A DNA stretch of 64,000 nt from Bacteroidia bacterium (GCA_030432635.1 JAUIMB010000005.1:182019-246018); one strand, 5' to 3'; shown: positions 17,523-26,756, counted from the stretch's first letter. Translations and numbers: made by a program. The notes: generated from the letters alone by a model not told the origin.

Positions 17523-17954
17523 ATGAAAAAAATAGCGTCCTACTTATCTATCTTATTACTAATTGCTTGCAACAAAGATGACAGTGTGGCAAACTGTAAT
17601 TTTTTGGTGAATGTAGGTGTCAGTGCCTCATTGAACATGAATTTACCTGAATACAGCAGTTTGATGTTTATCAATGAAGTAGCGTATATTCCAAACCAAG
17701 GGATTGGAGGCGTTTATGTCATAAATGTCGGCAACGATAGTTTTAGGGCTTGGGATGCTGCAGATCCCAATCATATCCCAAGCGGTTGTTCATTTTTGGA
17801 ACGTGATGGTCTAGAAGTCGTTTGCGGTTGTGCTGACGAAAATCGCTATAACCTATTTACTGGTGCACCTGATCCTGAAGGACCACCTTTACAATGTGGA
17901 CTCAAGGAATACCGTGTTTCGGTGTCAGGAAATACCCTTGTGGTGAACAATTAA
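17523..17954 (+). CDS. Lipoprotein resembling a Rieske-like domain with altered ligands
   Basis: A 143-residue protein with a type II signal peptide (lipobox LIAC before NKDD, lipidated Cys about 16). The mature part reads like a Rieske-type beta sandwich (SSLMFINEVAYIPNQGIGGVYVIN, FRAWDAADPNHIPSGC, GLEVVCGCADENRYNLFTGAP, KEYRVSVSGNTLVVNN). In canonical Rieske proteins the two loops carry CxH and CxxH; here the visible loops carry CGC and LQCGL without the histidines, so [2Fe-2S] binding is doubtful. Bacteroidetes have many such lipoproteins. It converges on the TonB-dependent receptor gene. Confidence 0.62.
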   Translation: MKKIASYLSILLLIACNKDDSVANCNFLVNVGVSASLNMNLPEYSSLMFINEVAYIPNQGIGGVYVINVGNDSFRAWDAADPNHIPSGCSFLERDGLEVVCGCADENRYNLFTGAPDPEGPPLQCGLKEYRVSVSGNTLVVNN

Positions 17955-17972
17955 TCGATCAACAACCTTTCA

Positions 17973-20219
17973 TCAAAACTTCAATGTTAGTCCAATTAAA
18001 AAATTCGTTGTGGCTTGCGGATAAAATCCTGTGAAATATCCAGTTGAAATTCCAGTTGGGCTTTCAGAATCTTCAAAATCGAAAGACCCAAAATAACCAT
18101 TTGACACGTATTTTTCATTAAAAATATTATTCACCAAACCAGAAAATACGATCGATTTGAATATGGATTTTGTCTTCCATTCATAGGTTATATTAAAATC
18201 GTTAACGAAGTAACTATCCAATTTCGATTCTGGGTTTTCAGTATTGCCCATAAACTGTTCGCCAACATATTTGCTTAACAATGCGATTTGAAACCCTTCC
18301 CTTGGTTGAAAAACAAAAGCATTGGCAGCGATAAGTTCTGGTGCAAAAGAGATATCAGTATTTCCTAAGTCGACCAATTGACCATTTACAGATTCAAAAG
18401 TTTGTTTATTTTGATTCGTACTTAAAGTAACGTTGGGTTGTACTGAAAATTTGTTGCCCAAGGCGATTGCAGCATCGACTTCCAGACCCAAACGGTAACT
18501 CTCACCACTGTTGGTTCTTACTGGATTACCAACATTATCGATTTGACCGGTTAACACCAATTGCTCATTGTATAACATATAATAGCCATTTACGTGTAAC
18601 CTGAATTTTTGGGAATCATGCCTCCAACCTAGCTCAAAGTCATTGAGTTGCTCAGGTCTTACCGTTTGGTTGTTTTCAAAATCATCGCGATTAGGTTCCC
18701 TGTTTGCTCTTGCATAAGAAAAGTACAAACTGTTTTTGGTATTGAGCTTGTAGGTTATTCCTGCTTTAGGGTTAAAAAAAGAATAGTTTTCATCAACGTT
18801 GAATGGAATTCTATCAGAAGTCAATCCTGTAGTTTTATAATCTACCAAACGCAATTGCAAATCACCATATAAGCTCACTTTATCGTTGATGCGATATGTC
18901 GCTTTTGTGAACACGCTCCAATCGGTTTTCTTACCATTACCTTCATAATAGCGATCCCGAATTTCACTATTACTGGCGAATTCGGCCCAAACAATTTCAC
19001 CAAAATGGTCACCATCATAAAGGCTGTACGAAGTTCCAAAAATAAGATTGATATTACTGTTCTTAAAATTTCCGCTTGCGTTAATCACATAATAATCATT
19101 GTCTAACCAGCGACGTCTTATCAAATCGGTTTCATTTATAGTTTCTGACCCAATCTCTAGAGGTGTGAGGTTATAGTCAGAAAAAGATTCGTCTTCCTTA
19201 TATTGTTCAAAATATCCTCTTCCGTAAGTATAGTTTAAACCCAAATTGGTTGACCACCTATTGTTATAACGTTGATTCCAATGTAACTGATAATGATCCT
19301 GATTGTAATTATCAACTTCATTGTCATAAAACCTCATCATTCCATTGGCATCGGTATAGGCTCCTGACGGATTGAAAGTGCGGTTATCTTCCAAGGTTTC
19401 TCGATCAATCCCATTCCATGCTTGATAGGTTACTTCCTTGCCACCAAAAGTGATGGCTTTGATTAAGGTATTATCATCAACATACGACCCTTGGAGGAAA
19501 TATGATTTTAAGTCGGTTTCAGCTCTGTCTATATAACCATCTGAGGCAATATTTGAAAGGCGACCAGCAATCTCGATTCCTCGACTACGTTCGGCATCAG
19601 CTCCAATTAATCCTGTGCTAAACTTTACGGTGTGCTTTCGAGTAGCAAAACTTCCGAAGGAATTAGAAATCTCACCATTGGATGTTTTGGACACAGCATC
19701 GGTCAATACATTAATACTGGCTCCAAATGCTCCGGAACCATTGGTAGAAGTTCCCACGCCTCTTTGTAATTGTAAACTTTCTACCGAAGATGCAAAATCC
19801 CCTAAATTTACCCAAAATGTCCCTAAGGATTCGGCATCATTATATGGAATTCCGTTTATGGTAACATTGGTCGATTGCGCGTTGATACCACGAACTCGAA
19901 TCCCTGTGTAACCAATTCCTGCTCCAGCATCTGTTGTGGTAACAACTGAAGGCAAATAATTTAATAACACTGGAATATCCTGTCCCAGATTTCGCTTTGC
20001 CAATTCCTTCTTGGATACATTGGTATGTGTAATTGGTGATGTCGCATCGACGCGAACAGCTTTTACCAATACCTCATCTAAAGTTTCTGTTTTGGTTGAA
20101 TCTTGTTCCTTTTCTTGTGCATATCCTGATAGATTAAATGAAAGTAAGACAAGAATTAATACGCTTACGTGGATCGGCTTCTTACATAATGAAGACAAAT
20201 TGTTGAATAAAAATTTCAT
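17973..20219 (-). CDS. TonB-dependent receptor, TPP-riboswitch controlled (thiamine uptake candidate)
   Basis: A 748-residue outer membrane receptor. It has a signal peptide (LILVLLSFNLSGYAQ), a TonB-box-like region before the plug (TLDEVLVKAVRVDA), a plug domain (NLGQDIPVLLNYLPSVVTT, IRVRGINAQSTNVTINGIPYND, LQLQRGVGTSTNGSGAFGASIN) and a 22-strand barrel ending NFLIGLTLKF. No N-terminal carboxypeptidase-like domain is present. The upstream leader contains a TPP riboswitch, so the likely substrate is thiamine or a precursor rather than iron, even though the plug resembles Fe-siderophore receptors. The nearby PnuC-like and thiamine-binding genes support this. Confidence 0.9.
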   Translation of the reverse strand: MKFLFNNLSSLCKKPIHVSVLILVLLSFNLSGYAQEKEQDSTKTETLDEVLVKAVRVDATSPITHTNVSKKELAKRNLGQDIPVLLNYLPSVVTTTDAGAGIGYTGIRVRGINAQSTNVTINGIPYNDAESLGTFWVNLGDFASSVESLQLQRGVGTSTNGSGAFGASINVLTDAVSKTSNGEISNSFGSFATRKHTVKFSTGLIGADAERSRGIEIAGRLSNIASDGYIDRAETDLKSYFLQGSYVDDNTLIKAITFGGKEVTYQAWNGIDRETLEDNRTFNPSGAYTDANGMMRFYDNEVDNYNQDHYQLHWNQRYNNRWSTNLGLNYTYGRGYFEQYKEDESFSDYNLTPLEIGSETINETDLIRRRWLDNDYYVINASGNFKNSNINLIFGTSYSLYDGDHFGEIVWAEFASNSEIRDRYYEGNGKKTDWSVFTKATYRINDKVSLYGDLQLRLVDYKTTGLTSDRIPFNVDENYSFFNPKAGITYKLNTKNSLYFSYARANREPNRDDFENNQTVRPEQLNDFELGWRHDSQKFRLHVNGYYMLYNEQLVLTGQIDNVGNPVRTNSGESYRLGLEVDAAIALGNKFSVQPNVTLSTNQNKQTFESVNGQLVDLGNTDISFAPELIAANAFVFQPREGFQIALLSKYVGEQFMGNTENPESKLDSYFVNDFNITYEWKTKSIFKSIVFSGLVNNIFNEKYVSNGYFGSFDFEDSESPTGISTGYFTGFYPQATTNFLIGLTLKF

Positions 20220-20353
20220 ACGACTATAAACTTATAATCGAATAAAAAGAGGTGATTATTCTTTATTGTTAAAATTGATTTTTGAACGTAATCCAAAAAC
20301 AAAACACTTTGTTTTTGATACTCACTAAAAATGTCTAGTAGACACTTTATTTA

Positions 20354-20514
20354 CGTTCGTAGTCCCTAAACAGCATTATCTGTTCTAGGTTCAATGGGTA
20401 TGATCTCAGCCTTTTTTAGCAGACCGTTTACAGTAGCATTGCAAACAGTTAAATTATCTGTCTGCTAGGTACTGAAGACTTAATTACTAAAAAAAAGCAC
20501 CCCTTTATGAGAAC
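20354..20514 (-). promoter_or_regulatory. TPP (THI-box) riboswitch upstream of the TonB-dependent receptor
   Basis: Read on the minus strand, the leader contains AAAGGGGTGC, an extended P3 arm closed by GCAGAC/GTCTGC, then GGCTGAGATCATACCC, TTGAACCT, AGATAATGCTG and AGGGA. These are the conserved blocks of the thiamine pyrophosphate aptamer in the right order. The long P3 insertion accounts for the large size. The distance to the receptor ATG (about 135 bases) leaves room for an expression platform; a clear terminator hairpin was not identified. Confidence 0.92.
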
Positions 20515-20568
20515 GTCGCAAAGGTAATTCAGATTTCTGATTTACACATCACGATTCCTGAAATTTTA

Positions 20569-20976
20569 TCAATCGATTTTAGGTGGTTTTCTATTCGCCT
20601 TTTTTTCAGCGTTTTTGCGTTTATCGTCCAATCGTTTTTTGACAATCGTTCTTGGAATTTTTGTTGGAATACGATCTTTTTCTTGTATGAGGTTGTCTTG
20701 GATCAATTCCAAAAAGCGCTGAATCACTAGCGCTCGGTTTTTATGCTGACTTCGACTTTCAGCACATTGAAGTATCAGTATCTTTTCCTTTGTGAGCCTT
20801 GACTTTAAATTGGTTAGCAATAATTCCTTTTGAGGCACATTTAGCACTTGAGAGTTTTGCACATCAAACGTTAGCTCTACTTTCGAAGCTGTTTTATTAA
20901 CATGTTGGCCTCCAGGTCCAGAACTTCGAATAGCCTTAAATGATAATTCCTTTACTATAGCGTCTTCATCAAACAT
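20569..20976 (-). CDS. arfB: Alternative ribosome-rescue peptidyl-tRNA hydrolase ArfB (YaeJ)
   Basis: A 135-residue protein with the class I release factor catalytic motif GGQ at residues 22-24 (SSGPGGQHVNKTASKVEL) and a basic C-terminal tail (VKKRLDDKRKNAEKKANRKPP) that in ArfB enters the empty mRNA channel of stalled ribosomes. It lacks the codon-recognition domains of RF1/RF2, and the length matches ArfB. It starts one base after the DUF4301 stop, so it belongs to that transcript. Confidence 0.93.
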   Translation of the reverse strand: MFDEDAIVKELSFKAIRSSGPGGQHVNKTASKVELTFDVQNSQVLNVPQKELLLTNLKSRLTKEKILILQCAESRSQHKNRALVIQRFLELIQDNLIQEKDRIPTKIPRTIVKKRLDDKRKNAEKKANRKPPKID

Positions 20977-20977
20977 A

Positions 20978-22534
20978 TTATTTGATTTGATGTGGTGCTT
21001 TAAGTAAGTCGTTAACCTTTTTCACAGGATTGAAGGTAATGAGTGGCACCTCTACAAAGACGGTATTCCAATTGGCCATACTTCCATTCCACAACCCAGG
21101 AAGTTCCAAAGCTTTCAAATCTTTCCCAGTTTTGGTCTTCATTGTGATAAAGGCTGTCTTTGGATCTACAAATTTCTTGAGATCAAACTTTTCTCCTTTA
21201 TAGTTTTTTGTTGCACATACAATATCAACTGGATTGAAATGCGTAGCGTTCTTTAAAATATCCTTCTGTTGTTTACTCTTTTTATTGATTTGAGCAGATT
21301 CTACAATTTGAAGTGACACATTTCCACTTTCATCCTTGGTCCAAAACGGTCCACCACCAGGCTCACCTTCATTCTTTACCATACCACAAATGCGAATTGG
21401 GCGATTTAGCTTTTCGGTCAAATATTCAATTTGGTACTTTTTAGAATATTTTTCAAACTCAGGGCTAATGCGTACATTCATTTTATTGACCAAAAACTCA
21501 GCAATTTCAATCAATTCTTCCTCGGAAAGGTTTTCTTTTTCCAATCTGTTTAAATACTTGAATGATTGTTCCTGTAATTCCAATAAGATGCCTGCCAATA
21601 TTTTTTTATACTTAGCAACGTCTTCCTTGTAGTATTTTATTACGACATTATCAATATTTTTAATAAAGATGATGTCGGCTTCAAGATCATTTAGATTTTC
21701 AAGCAGAGCGCCATGTCCAGAAGGTCTGAACAACAAGGAACCATCTTGGTCTCTAAACGGCCTGTTCTTGGTAGTTACTGCAATGGTATCAGTGGATTCC
21801 TTTTGATATGAAAACGAAATATCAAAGGTAGAACCTGTGATCTTTTCAATTTTTTGCTCGATATTTTCAAACTCTTCGTCAAACTTGGAATTGTACTTCT
21901 CTGAAATTGTAAAATGCAGCTTTGTTGGCGCATCCGTTTCAGAATACAATGCCGACTCATATAAATGTTCACCAAAAGCAGTGGAAATAGTACCATCCTT
22001 ATATTTATGGAACGGCAATAATCCTTTAGGAAAATTTCCATAGTTAAGTTCATTTTCATCAAGCAACATATGTACAAATCGCAAACGTTGTTCATCGGTA
22101 GACAACTGATCAAAATTAGGTGTATTAGCCCTCAATCGATCCATAACAATATCGTAAAAAGGAAATTTTTCAAGACCGACAAAAAACACGTACAAATCTT
22201 TGTTTTTGTGGGTGTTGATATAGGCATTTATACTTTCCTCCTCAATATTGTATTCGTCTAAAAACGTAAAGAGAAATTTAAACATACGGCTTGCTGCACC
22301 CGAAGCAGGGACAAACTTCAATATGGAAATTCCATCTTTTTTTGCTTCAAATCGTTCGATTAAATTCGTTTGTTGATCTTCAGACAGCTTTAAAATTCCA
22401 TCTCCAATAATGGCTTCGGAAACAAGGTTTGAAAACGGCAGTCCGTTTTGGAACAACTCTATTTGCTGCTCTACTTTCTTAACTGTTAATCCTTTTTTTT
22501 GTATTTGGACAATGTCTTTTTTAGAAAATTTCAA
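20978..22534 (-). CDS. DUF4301 family protein
   Basis: A 518-residue cytosolic protein of the DUF4301 family, recognised by FVPASGAASRMFKFL, GLLPFHKYKDGTISTAFGEHLYESALY, LLFRPSGHGALLENLNDLEADIIFIKNIDN and CGMVKNEGEPGGGPFWTKDESG. The SGAASRM and GHGALLENL motifs resemble a nucleotidyltransferase-like sugar-phosphate fold, but the activity is not known to me. The 5' end overlaps the NadR-like gene by four bases, so they are translationally coupled. Confidence 0.9.
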   Translation of the reverse strand: MKFSKKDIVQIQKKGLTVKKVEQQIELFQNGLPFSNLVSEAIIGDGILKLSEDQQTNLIERFEAKKDGISILKFVPASGAASRMFKFLFTFLDEYNIEEESINAYINTHKNKDLYVFFVGLEKFPFYDIVMDRLRANTPNFDQLSTDEQRLRFVHMLLDENELNYGNFPKGLLPFHKYKDGTISTAFGEHLYESALYSETDAPTKLHFTISEKYNSKFDEEFENIEQKIEKITGSTFDISFSYQKESTDTIAVTTKNRPFRDQDGSLLFRPSGHGALLENLNDLEADIIFIKNIDNVVIKYYKEDVAKYKKILAGILLELQEQSFKYLNRLEKENLSEEELIEIAEFLVNKMNVRISPEFEKYSKKYQIEYLTEKLNRPIRICGMVKNEGEPGGGPFWTKDESGNVSLQIVESAQINKKSKQQKDILKNATHFNPVDIVCATKNYKGEKFDLKKFVDPKTAFITMKTKTGKDLKALELPGLWNGSMANWNTVFVEVPLITFNPVKKVNDLLKAPHQIK

Positions 22535-23097
22535 TCGTTTTGTTTTAAAAGTTTGTCAATTTGGGTTTTGCATATTTGCAAACGTTCTTCAAATGAGCCT
22601 TTAACAACTACATAGGGTCTTTTAAGGTCTATCAAGGCTTGTTCAAACATATGGTACATTTGCAATCTATTTTTGGGCTGATCGCGAATTCCATCGGCTT
22701 CCCAAGGGACGTCAATATAAGTCAATAAATACAAATCATAATGGTTTATACGTGCATATTTTTCCACGCTATCAGGACAATAGCCTTCGTAATAATATTT
22801 GGCATACACTTCAGTCTCCAATAAATCGGTATCACAAATTAATAACCGATTGCACTTATACGCTTGCTTATTTTCCAATTGCATTTGGCCAACAGCAATG
22901 GGCAGGACGTCATCTTTGGTCAACATCATCCCTTGTGTTGCTTTAGTCTCGGCGAGAATGCGCGAGAATTCTGGGACATATAACGTATTATAGTGATGTG
23001 CCAATTCTTCAGCTAGAGATGTTTTTCCAGTAGATTCTGGGCCAAACAACACGACTTTTAAACAGTCTGTAGGTTTTTGTTCAAGTGTTTTTTCCAT
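22531..23097 (-). CDS. NadR-like P-loop ATPase/kinase, probably of vitamin salvage
   Basis: A 188-residue P-loop protein: Walker A GPESTGKTSLAEELAHHY at residues 19-36, then VPEFSRILAE, LLICDTDLLETEVYAKYYY (Walker B-like) and a C-terminal lid (DQPKNRLQMYHMFEQAL). This is the ribosylnicotinamide-kinase-like domain of NadR without the N-terminal adenylyltransferase. It overlaps the permease gene by 40 bases. In Bacteroidetes such kinases pair with PnuC-type transporters; near a TPP riboswitch and a thiamine-binding protein, phosphorylating thiamine is as plausible as phosphorylating nicotinamide riboside. Confidence 0.82.
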   Translation of the reverse strand: MEKTLEQKPTDCLKVVLFGPESTGKTSLAEELAHHYNTLYVPEFSRILAETKATQGMMLTKDDVLPIAVGQMQLENKQAYKCNRLLICDTDLLETEVYAKYYYEGYCPDSVEKYARINHYDLYLLTYIDVPWEADGIRDQPKNRLQMYHMFEQALIDLKRPYVVVKGSFEERLQICKTQIDKLLKQND

Positions 23098-23690
23098 GCG
23101 TTATAACCGAATATGGCAATGACTGTTAATGCGATATAAAGGATGCTACTAAACGTTAGACCTTTATAAAAATACAGCGGAACTGTTATGATATTACCAA
23201 CAATCCAAAATAACCAATTCTCTATTTTACGTTTTGCCATCAACCACATCCCTACAAAAAATATCGCTGTAGTTAAAGTATCAACATAAGCCGTCCAAGT
23301 ATTAAATTTATCAAAGATCATATAAATAACAATGATAAACACTACTGCTCCAACAAATAACAAAACTGCAAAAGGCCAATCTTTGTTACTTGTTTTGGAA
23401 ATTGGTGTGACTTGCACATCATCTATTTTTCTTGTCCAAATCCACCAACCATAAATACTCATTATAAAATAATACGCATTTATAATCATGTCACCAAGCA
23501 AACCCCATTTCAGTAGAAGATACACGAATATCGCAGTACAAATCATTCCTGTAGGAAATACTAGAACACTATTTTTTTTTGAGTAAATGACCGATGCAAT
23601 TGTGAAAACTACTGCAATCAACTCCAAAATAACGTCAAAGGTTTCGTATGATTTATACTGACCGAAAAGAAATTCAAAAATGTGGCTCAT
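23058..23690 (-). CDS. PnuC-family vitamin permease (PnuT-like thiamine transporter candidate)
   Basis: A 210-residue membrane protein with seven helices typical of PnuC: SVIYSKKNSVLVFPTGMICTAIFVYLLLKWG, MSIYGWWIWTRK and the late motif NWLFWIVGNIITVPLYFYKGL (the WxxWxxxN signature of the substrate site). PnuC proteins carry unphosphorylated vitamin nucleosides by facilitated diffusion with trapping by a kinase, here the overlapping NadR-like gene. The YkoF-like gene upstream and the TPP-riboswitch-controlled receptor downstream suggest thiamine (PnuT) rather than nicotinamide riboside. Confidence 0.87.
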   Translation of the reverse strand: MSHIFEFLFGQYKSYETFDVILELIAVVFTIASVIYSKKNSVLVFPTGMICTAIFVYLLLKWGLLGDMIINAYYFIMSIYGWWIWTRKIDDVQVTPISKTSNKDWPFAVLLFVGAVVFIIVIYMIFDKFNTWTAYVDTLTTAIFFVGMWLMAKRKIENWLFWIVGNIITVPLYFYKGLTFSSILYIALTVIAIFGYNAWKKHLNKNLQTV

Positions 23691-23934
23691 AATCTGAACG
23701 ATCTGACTTTACAATCTTTATAAAAAGCACACCGCTTTCAACGAGTTGAAGTGCTGATTTTATTTCTGAATTCAAAAGGCTCATGACTTCATCATAATCT
23801 CCATACACTTGAGTACTCAACGGATTTTCGATGATCTTTAAATTTGAAGCACGCAACTGCTTTATGAAATGTATGATGGCTGGCTCATAGTCATCATGCA
23901 AAGGTGTTAATGTTAGTTCTACAGATATCTTCAT
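23674..23934 (-). CDS. Thiamine-binding protein of the YkoF/MTH1187 type
   Basis: An 86-residue protein with MKISVELTLTPLHDDYEPAI, IENPLSTQVYGDYDEVMSLL and a final beta strand (GVLFIKIVKSDR). It follows the MTH1187/YkoF ferredoxin-like fold (thiamine-binding family PF01910), including the STQVYGD motif. It overlaps the PnuC-like gene by 17 bases and the GGGP synthase gene by four, so these are one transcript. Binding of thiamine or its pyrimidine part is known for the family; here it is inferred from similarity. Confidence 0.75.
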   Translation of the reverse strand: MKISVELTLTPLHDDYEPAIIHFIKQLRASNLKIIENPLSTQVYGDYDEVMSLLNSEIKSALQLVESGVLFIKIVKSDRSDYEPHF

Positions 23935-24692
23935 GTTTTTTTTCTTAGTTTATCAAAAAAGCGATCGTCGTCTTCAAAAGCAGTTCCTATAACAACGAGG
24001 TCTGCACCTGCTTGATAGGCGCTTTCCATTTGTTGTGTGTTTCGTATTCCACCACCTACAATTATAGGAATGCTTACTTCCTTTTTCACTGCACTAATGA
24101 TGTCTACGGAAACAGGATGTAGCGCACCACTGCCAGCTTCTAGATATACCAATTGCATACCCAATAGTTCACCAGCTTTGGCTGTGTCTACAATTCTAGG
24201 GATATCTTCTCGTGACAAAGGTTTGGTTCTCGTCACTTTTTCTACAGCTGTTTGCTTGCCATTCGCTATCAAAATATAGCCTGTCGGAATGACGTCCAAA
24301 TTTGAATGTTTTAATTTTGAAACAGCGTCAATGTGCTTTCCTATCAAGTACTCAGGGTTAGTTCCTGAAATCAACGACAAAAATAATATCGCATGGGCAT
24401 AATCTGTGATTTGAGTGACATCTCCTGGAAACAAAACAATTGGCAACTGTGTATGTTTTTTAATTTCAATCACTAATGCTTCTGTGGCAAAATCATCTAC
24501 TGAACTTCCTCCAACAAATATGTAAGTAGCAATTGATGCATTTAATTTTTGCACAAAGTCTGGCACATTTTCAAGCATCATTTTATCCGGATCAATAAGA
24601 ACTGCCAAACCCTTTTGGCCTTCAGCAATCGACTTGATAATTTGGTGATATGTTGAATTCGTTTTTATGTCTTTGTCTTTAGTTAACCACAT
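23931..24692 (-). CDS. Geranylgeranylglyceryl/heptaprenylglyceryl phosphate synthase
   Basis: A 253-residue TIM-barrel prenyltransferase of the GGGPS/PcrB family: LAVLIDPDKM at the first strand, TYIFVGGSSVDD, IVLFPGDVTQIT, YLEAGSGALHPVS and the phosphate-binding IIVGGGIRNTQQM with GADLVVIGTAFEDD. In Bacteroidetes these enzymes attach a polyprenyl group to glycerol-1-phosphate; the physiological product is unclear. I chose the ATG at 24692 (MWLTKDKDIK) because an upstream extension to 24761 runs back into the PPTase gene and adds nothing conserved. The start overlaps the PPTase stop by 14 bases. Confidence 0.9.
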   Translation of the reverse strand: MWLTKDKDIKTNSTYHQIIKSIAEGQKGLAVLIDPDKMMLENVPDFVQKLNASIATYIFVGGSSVDDFATEALVIEIKKHTQLPIVLFPGDVTQITDYAHAILFLSLISGTNPEYLIGKHIDAVSKLKHSNLDVIPTGYILIANGKQTAVEKVTRTKPLSREDIPRIVDTAKAGELLGMQLVYLEAGSGALHPVSVDIISAVKKEVSIPIIVGGGIRNTQQMESAYQAGADLVVIGTAFEDDDRFFDKLRKKT

Positions 24693-25305
24693 AGGCACAA
24701 GTAAACCCTTCAAATTCAAAAAAATAGGTTTGGTATCTGTACTTTTTATTTTCGTAATCAATCCAAGCTACCGTTTTACCATCATTTAACATAAACGGAA
24801 TCACCAAAAAATGCTCCTTGAATAACATACCTGGTGTGGCAAATAATTTATATAAGGATTCTTTGACTCCCCAAATCACAGTTAGCTTTCGCACATAATC
24901 TTCGGTATTGGTATCTAAATAATTGAATTCGTAGTCAACAAATTTATTAGCAATAATCTCAATTTTGGGTCTCTGCTTTTCGATATCAATACCAACTTCA
25001 CCAGAGCTGATAATCACAGCCGAAAAGGTAAACGAATGTGTAATGGAAATGTGTGTCCCATCCTTTAGATGTGGCTTTCCATAATCATCATAAAATAAAT
25101 CCTGATCAGTATAACCAAATTCCCTCAATAAATGACGAACACTCAAAAACCCACGTTGGTGGATTTCACTTCTCATTCCCAAAACACGATCTAGGCTATT
25201 TTGCTTCAAATCAAGAGGTTGAAATAAATCCTCATAAGATTCAGTAATCTTCCAGATTTTAACGGTCGTTTTTGAATTTGGATGAATAGTTTTATAAACA
25301 GGCAT
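24679..25305 (-). CDS. 4'-phosphopantetheinyl transferase superfamily protein
   Basis: A 208-residue PPTase that transfers phosphopantetheine from CoA to carrier proteins. The two key motifs are visible: GVIDIE-type (EVGIDIEKQRP) and WGVKESLYKLF, which together place the Mg2+ and CoA ligands. FYDDYGKPHLKDGTHISITHS is the usual middle motif. Its substrate may be acyl carrier protein of fatty acid or flexirubin-type synthesis; that is inference. It heads the minus-strand transcript leading into GGGP synthase and the vitamin genes. Confidence 0.92.
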   Translation of the reverse strand: MPVYKTIHPNSKTTVKIWKITESYEDLFQPLDLKQNSLDRVLGMRSEIHQRGFLSVRHLLREFGYTDQDLFYDDYGKPHLKDGTHISITHSFTFSAVIISSGEVGIDIEKQRPKIEIIANKFVDYEFNYLDTNTEDYVRKLTVIWGVKESLYKLFATPGMLFKEHFLVIPFMLNDGKTVAWIDYENKKYRYQTYFFEFEGFTCAYVVN

Positions 25306-25328
25306 TTAATTATCTGAAACTTAATGGT

Positions 25329-25336
25329 TATCTTTG
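25329..25336 (+). promoter_or_regulatory. Bacteroidetes-type -7 promoter element of ahcY
   Basis: TATCTTTG matches the TAnnTTTG consensus. A start just after it gives a leader of about 100 bases before the ahcY ATG; within this leader GGCCTAAG near 25340-25347 can pair with CTTAAGCC near 25391-25402. Confidence 0.55.
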
Positions 25337-25439
25337 CACGGCCTAAGGCTAATATGGCATGTTTTAATAAGCGAATGTAATTATTTTAAGTGCTTAAGCC
25401 AAAGGTGTTGTTTAATTAATAATTAAGAAAAAAAGATCA

Positions 25440-26756
25440 ATGAGTACAAAAACAACGACCTATGTACCATACAAAGTAAAAGATATGTCTCTTGCTGCAT
25501 GGGGAAGGAAAGAAATTGAATTAGCTGAAGCCGAAATGCCAGGTTTAATGAGTCTTCGTGAAGAATACAAAGACAGTCAACCTCTTAAAGGTGCTCGAAT
25601 CGCTGGATGTCTTCATATGACGATCCAAACTGCAGTGCTAATCGAAACTTTAACTGCGCTTGGAGCTGAGGTCACCTGGAGTTCATGTAATATCTTCTCA
25701 ACTCAAGATCAAGCTGCGGCTGCGATTGCTGATGCCGGAATTCCTGTATACGCATGGAAAGGTATGAACGAAGAGGAGTTTGATTGGTGTATCGAACAAA
25801 CATTGTTCTTTGGTGAAGATCGTAAGCCTCTAAACATGATTTTGGATGATGGTGGTGATTTAACCAATATGGTTTTGGATAAATATCCAGAATTAGCCTC
25901 TGGCATTAAAGGATTGTCCGAAGAAACCACGACTGGTGTTCACCGTTTGTACGAGCGTATGAAAAAAGGGACACTACCTATGCCTGCAATCAATGTGAAT
26001 GATTCGGTAACCAAATCAAAGTTTGACAATAAATACGGCTGTAAGGAAAGTGCAGTTGATGCTATTCGTCGTGCAACCGACGTGATGCTTGCCGGAAAAC
26101 GCGTTACGGTTTGTGGTTATGGTGATGTTGGTAAAGGTACTGCAGCTTCTTTTAAAGGTGCAGGAAGTATCGTAACGGTTACCGAAATTGATCCAATATG
26201 TGCGCTTCAGGCTGCTATGGATGGATTTGAAGTAAAACGTCTGGAAACTGTTGTGGCCAACTCTGATATCATTATTACAACTACCGGAAACAAAGATATC
26301 GTTCGCGCTGAGCATTTCAAAGCCATGAAAGACAAGACTATTGTCTGTAATATTGGTCATTTCGATAATGAAATTCAAATGGCTTGGCTTAACGACAACC
26401 ACGGAAACACTAAAGTTGAAATCAAGCCACAAGTAGATAAATATACGATTGACGGAAAAGATATAATTATTCTAGCTGAAGGACGCCTTGTGAACTTAGG
26501 TTGTGCTACAGGTCACCCTAGTTTTGTAATGAGTAACTCATTTACCAACCAGACTTTGGCACAGATCGAATTATGGAACAACAGCGATAACTATAAAAAT
26601 GAAGTGTATATGCTACCAAAACATTTAGATGAGAAAGTAGCTAAACTTCACTTGGAAAAAATTGGTGTTGAACTTACAGAATTAGCTCCTTACCAAGCTG
26701 AATATATAGGTGTTACTGTTGAAGGTCCTTACAAACCTGAACACTATAGATATTAA
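25440..26756 (+). CDS. ahcY: Adenosylhomocysteinase
   Basis: A 438-residue S-adenosylhomocysteine hydrolase, which removes the product inhibitor of methylation by splitting SAH to adenosine and homocysteine. Family motifs: [63 protein letters not shown], the NAD-binding [20 protein letters not shown], and the C-terminal [21 protein letters not shown] ending KPEHYRY. Single gene with its own promoter and a terminator downstream. Confidence 0.99.
   Translation: MSTKTTTYVPYKVKDMSLAAWGRKEIELAEAEMPGLMSLREEYKDSQPLKGARIAGCLHMTIQTAVLIETLTALGAEVTWSSCNIFSTQDQAAAAIADAGIPVYAWKGMNEEEFDWCIEQTLFFGEDRKPLNMILDDGGDLTNMVLDKYPELASGIKGLSEETTTGVHRLYERMKKGTLPMPAINVNDSVTKSKFDNKYGCKESAVDAIRRATDVMLAGKRVTVCGYGDVGKGTAASFKGAGSIVTVTEIDPICALQAAMDGFEVKRLETVVANSDIIITTTGNKDIVRAEHFKAMKDKTIVCNIGHFDNEIQMAWLNDNHGNTKVEIKPQVDKYTIDGKDIIILAEGRLVNLGCATGHPSFVMSNSFTNQTLAQIELWNNSDNYKNEVYMLPKHLDEKVAKLHLEKIGVELTELAPYQAEYIGVTVEGPYKPEHYRY

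Noticed and set aside
26016..26432. 138-codon open frame opposite ahcY
   Set aside because: Antisense within a fully conserved enzyme gene; no independent support.
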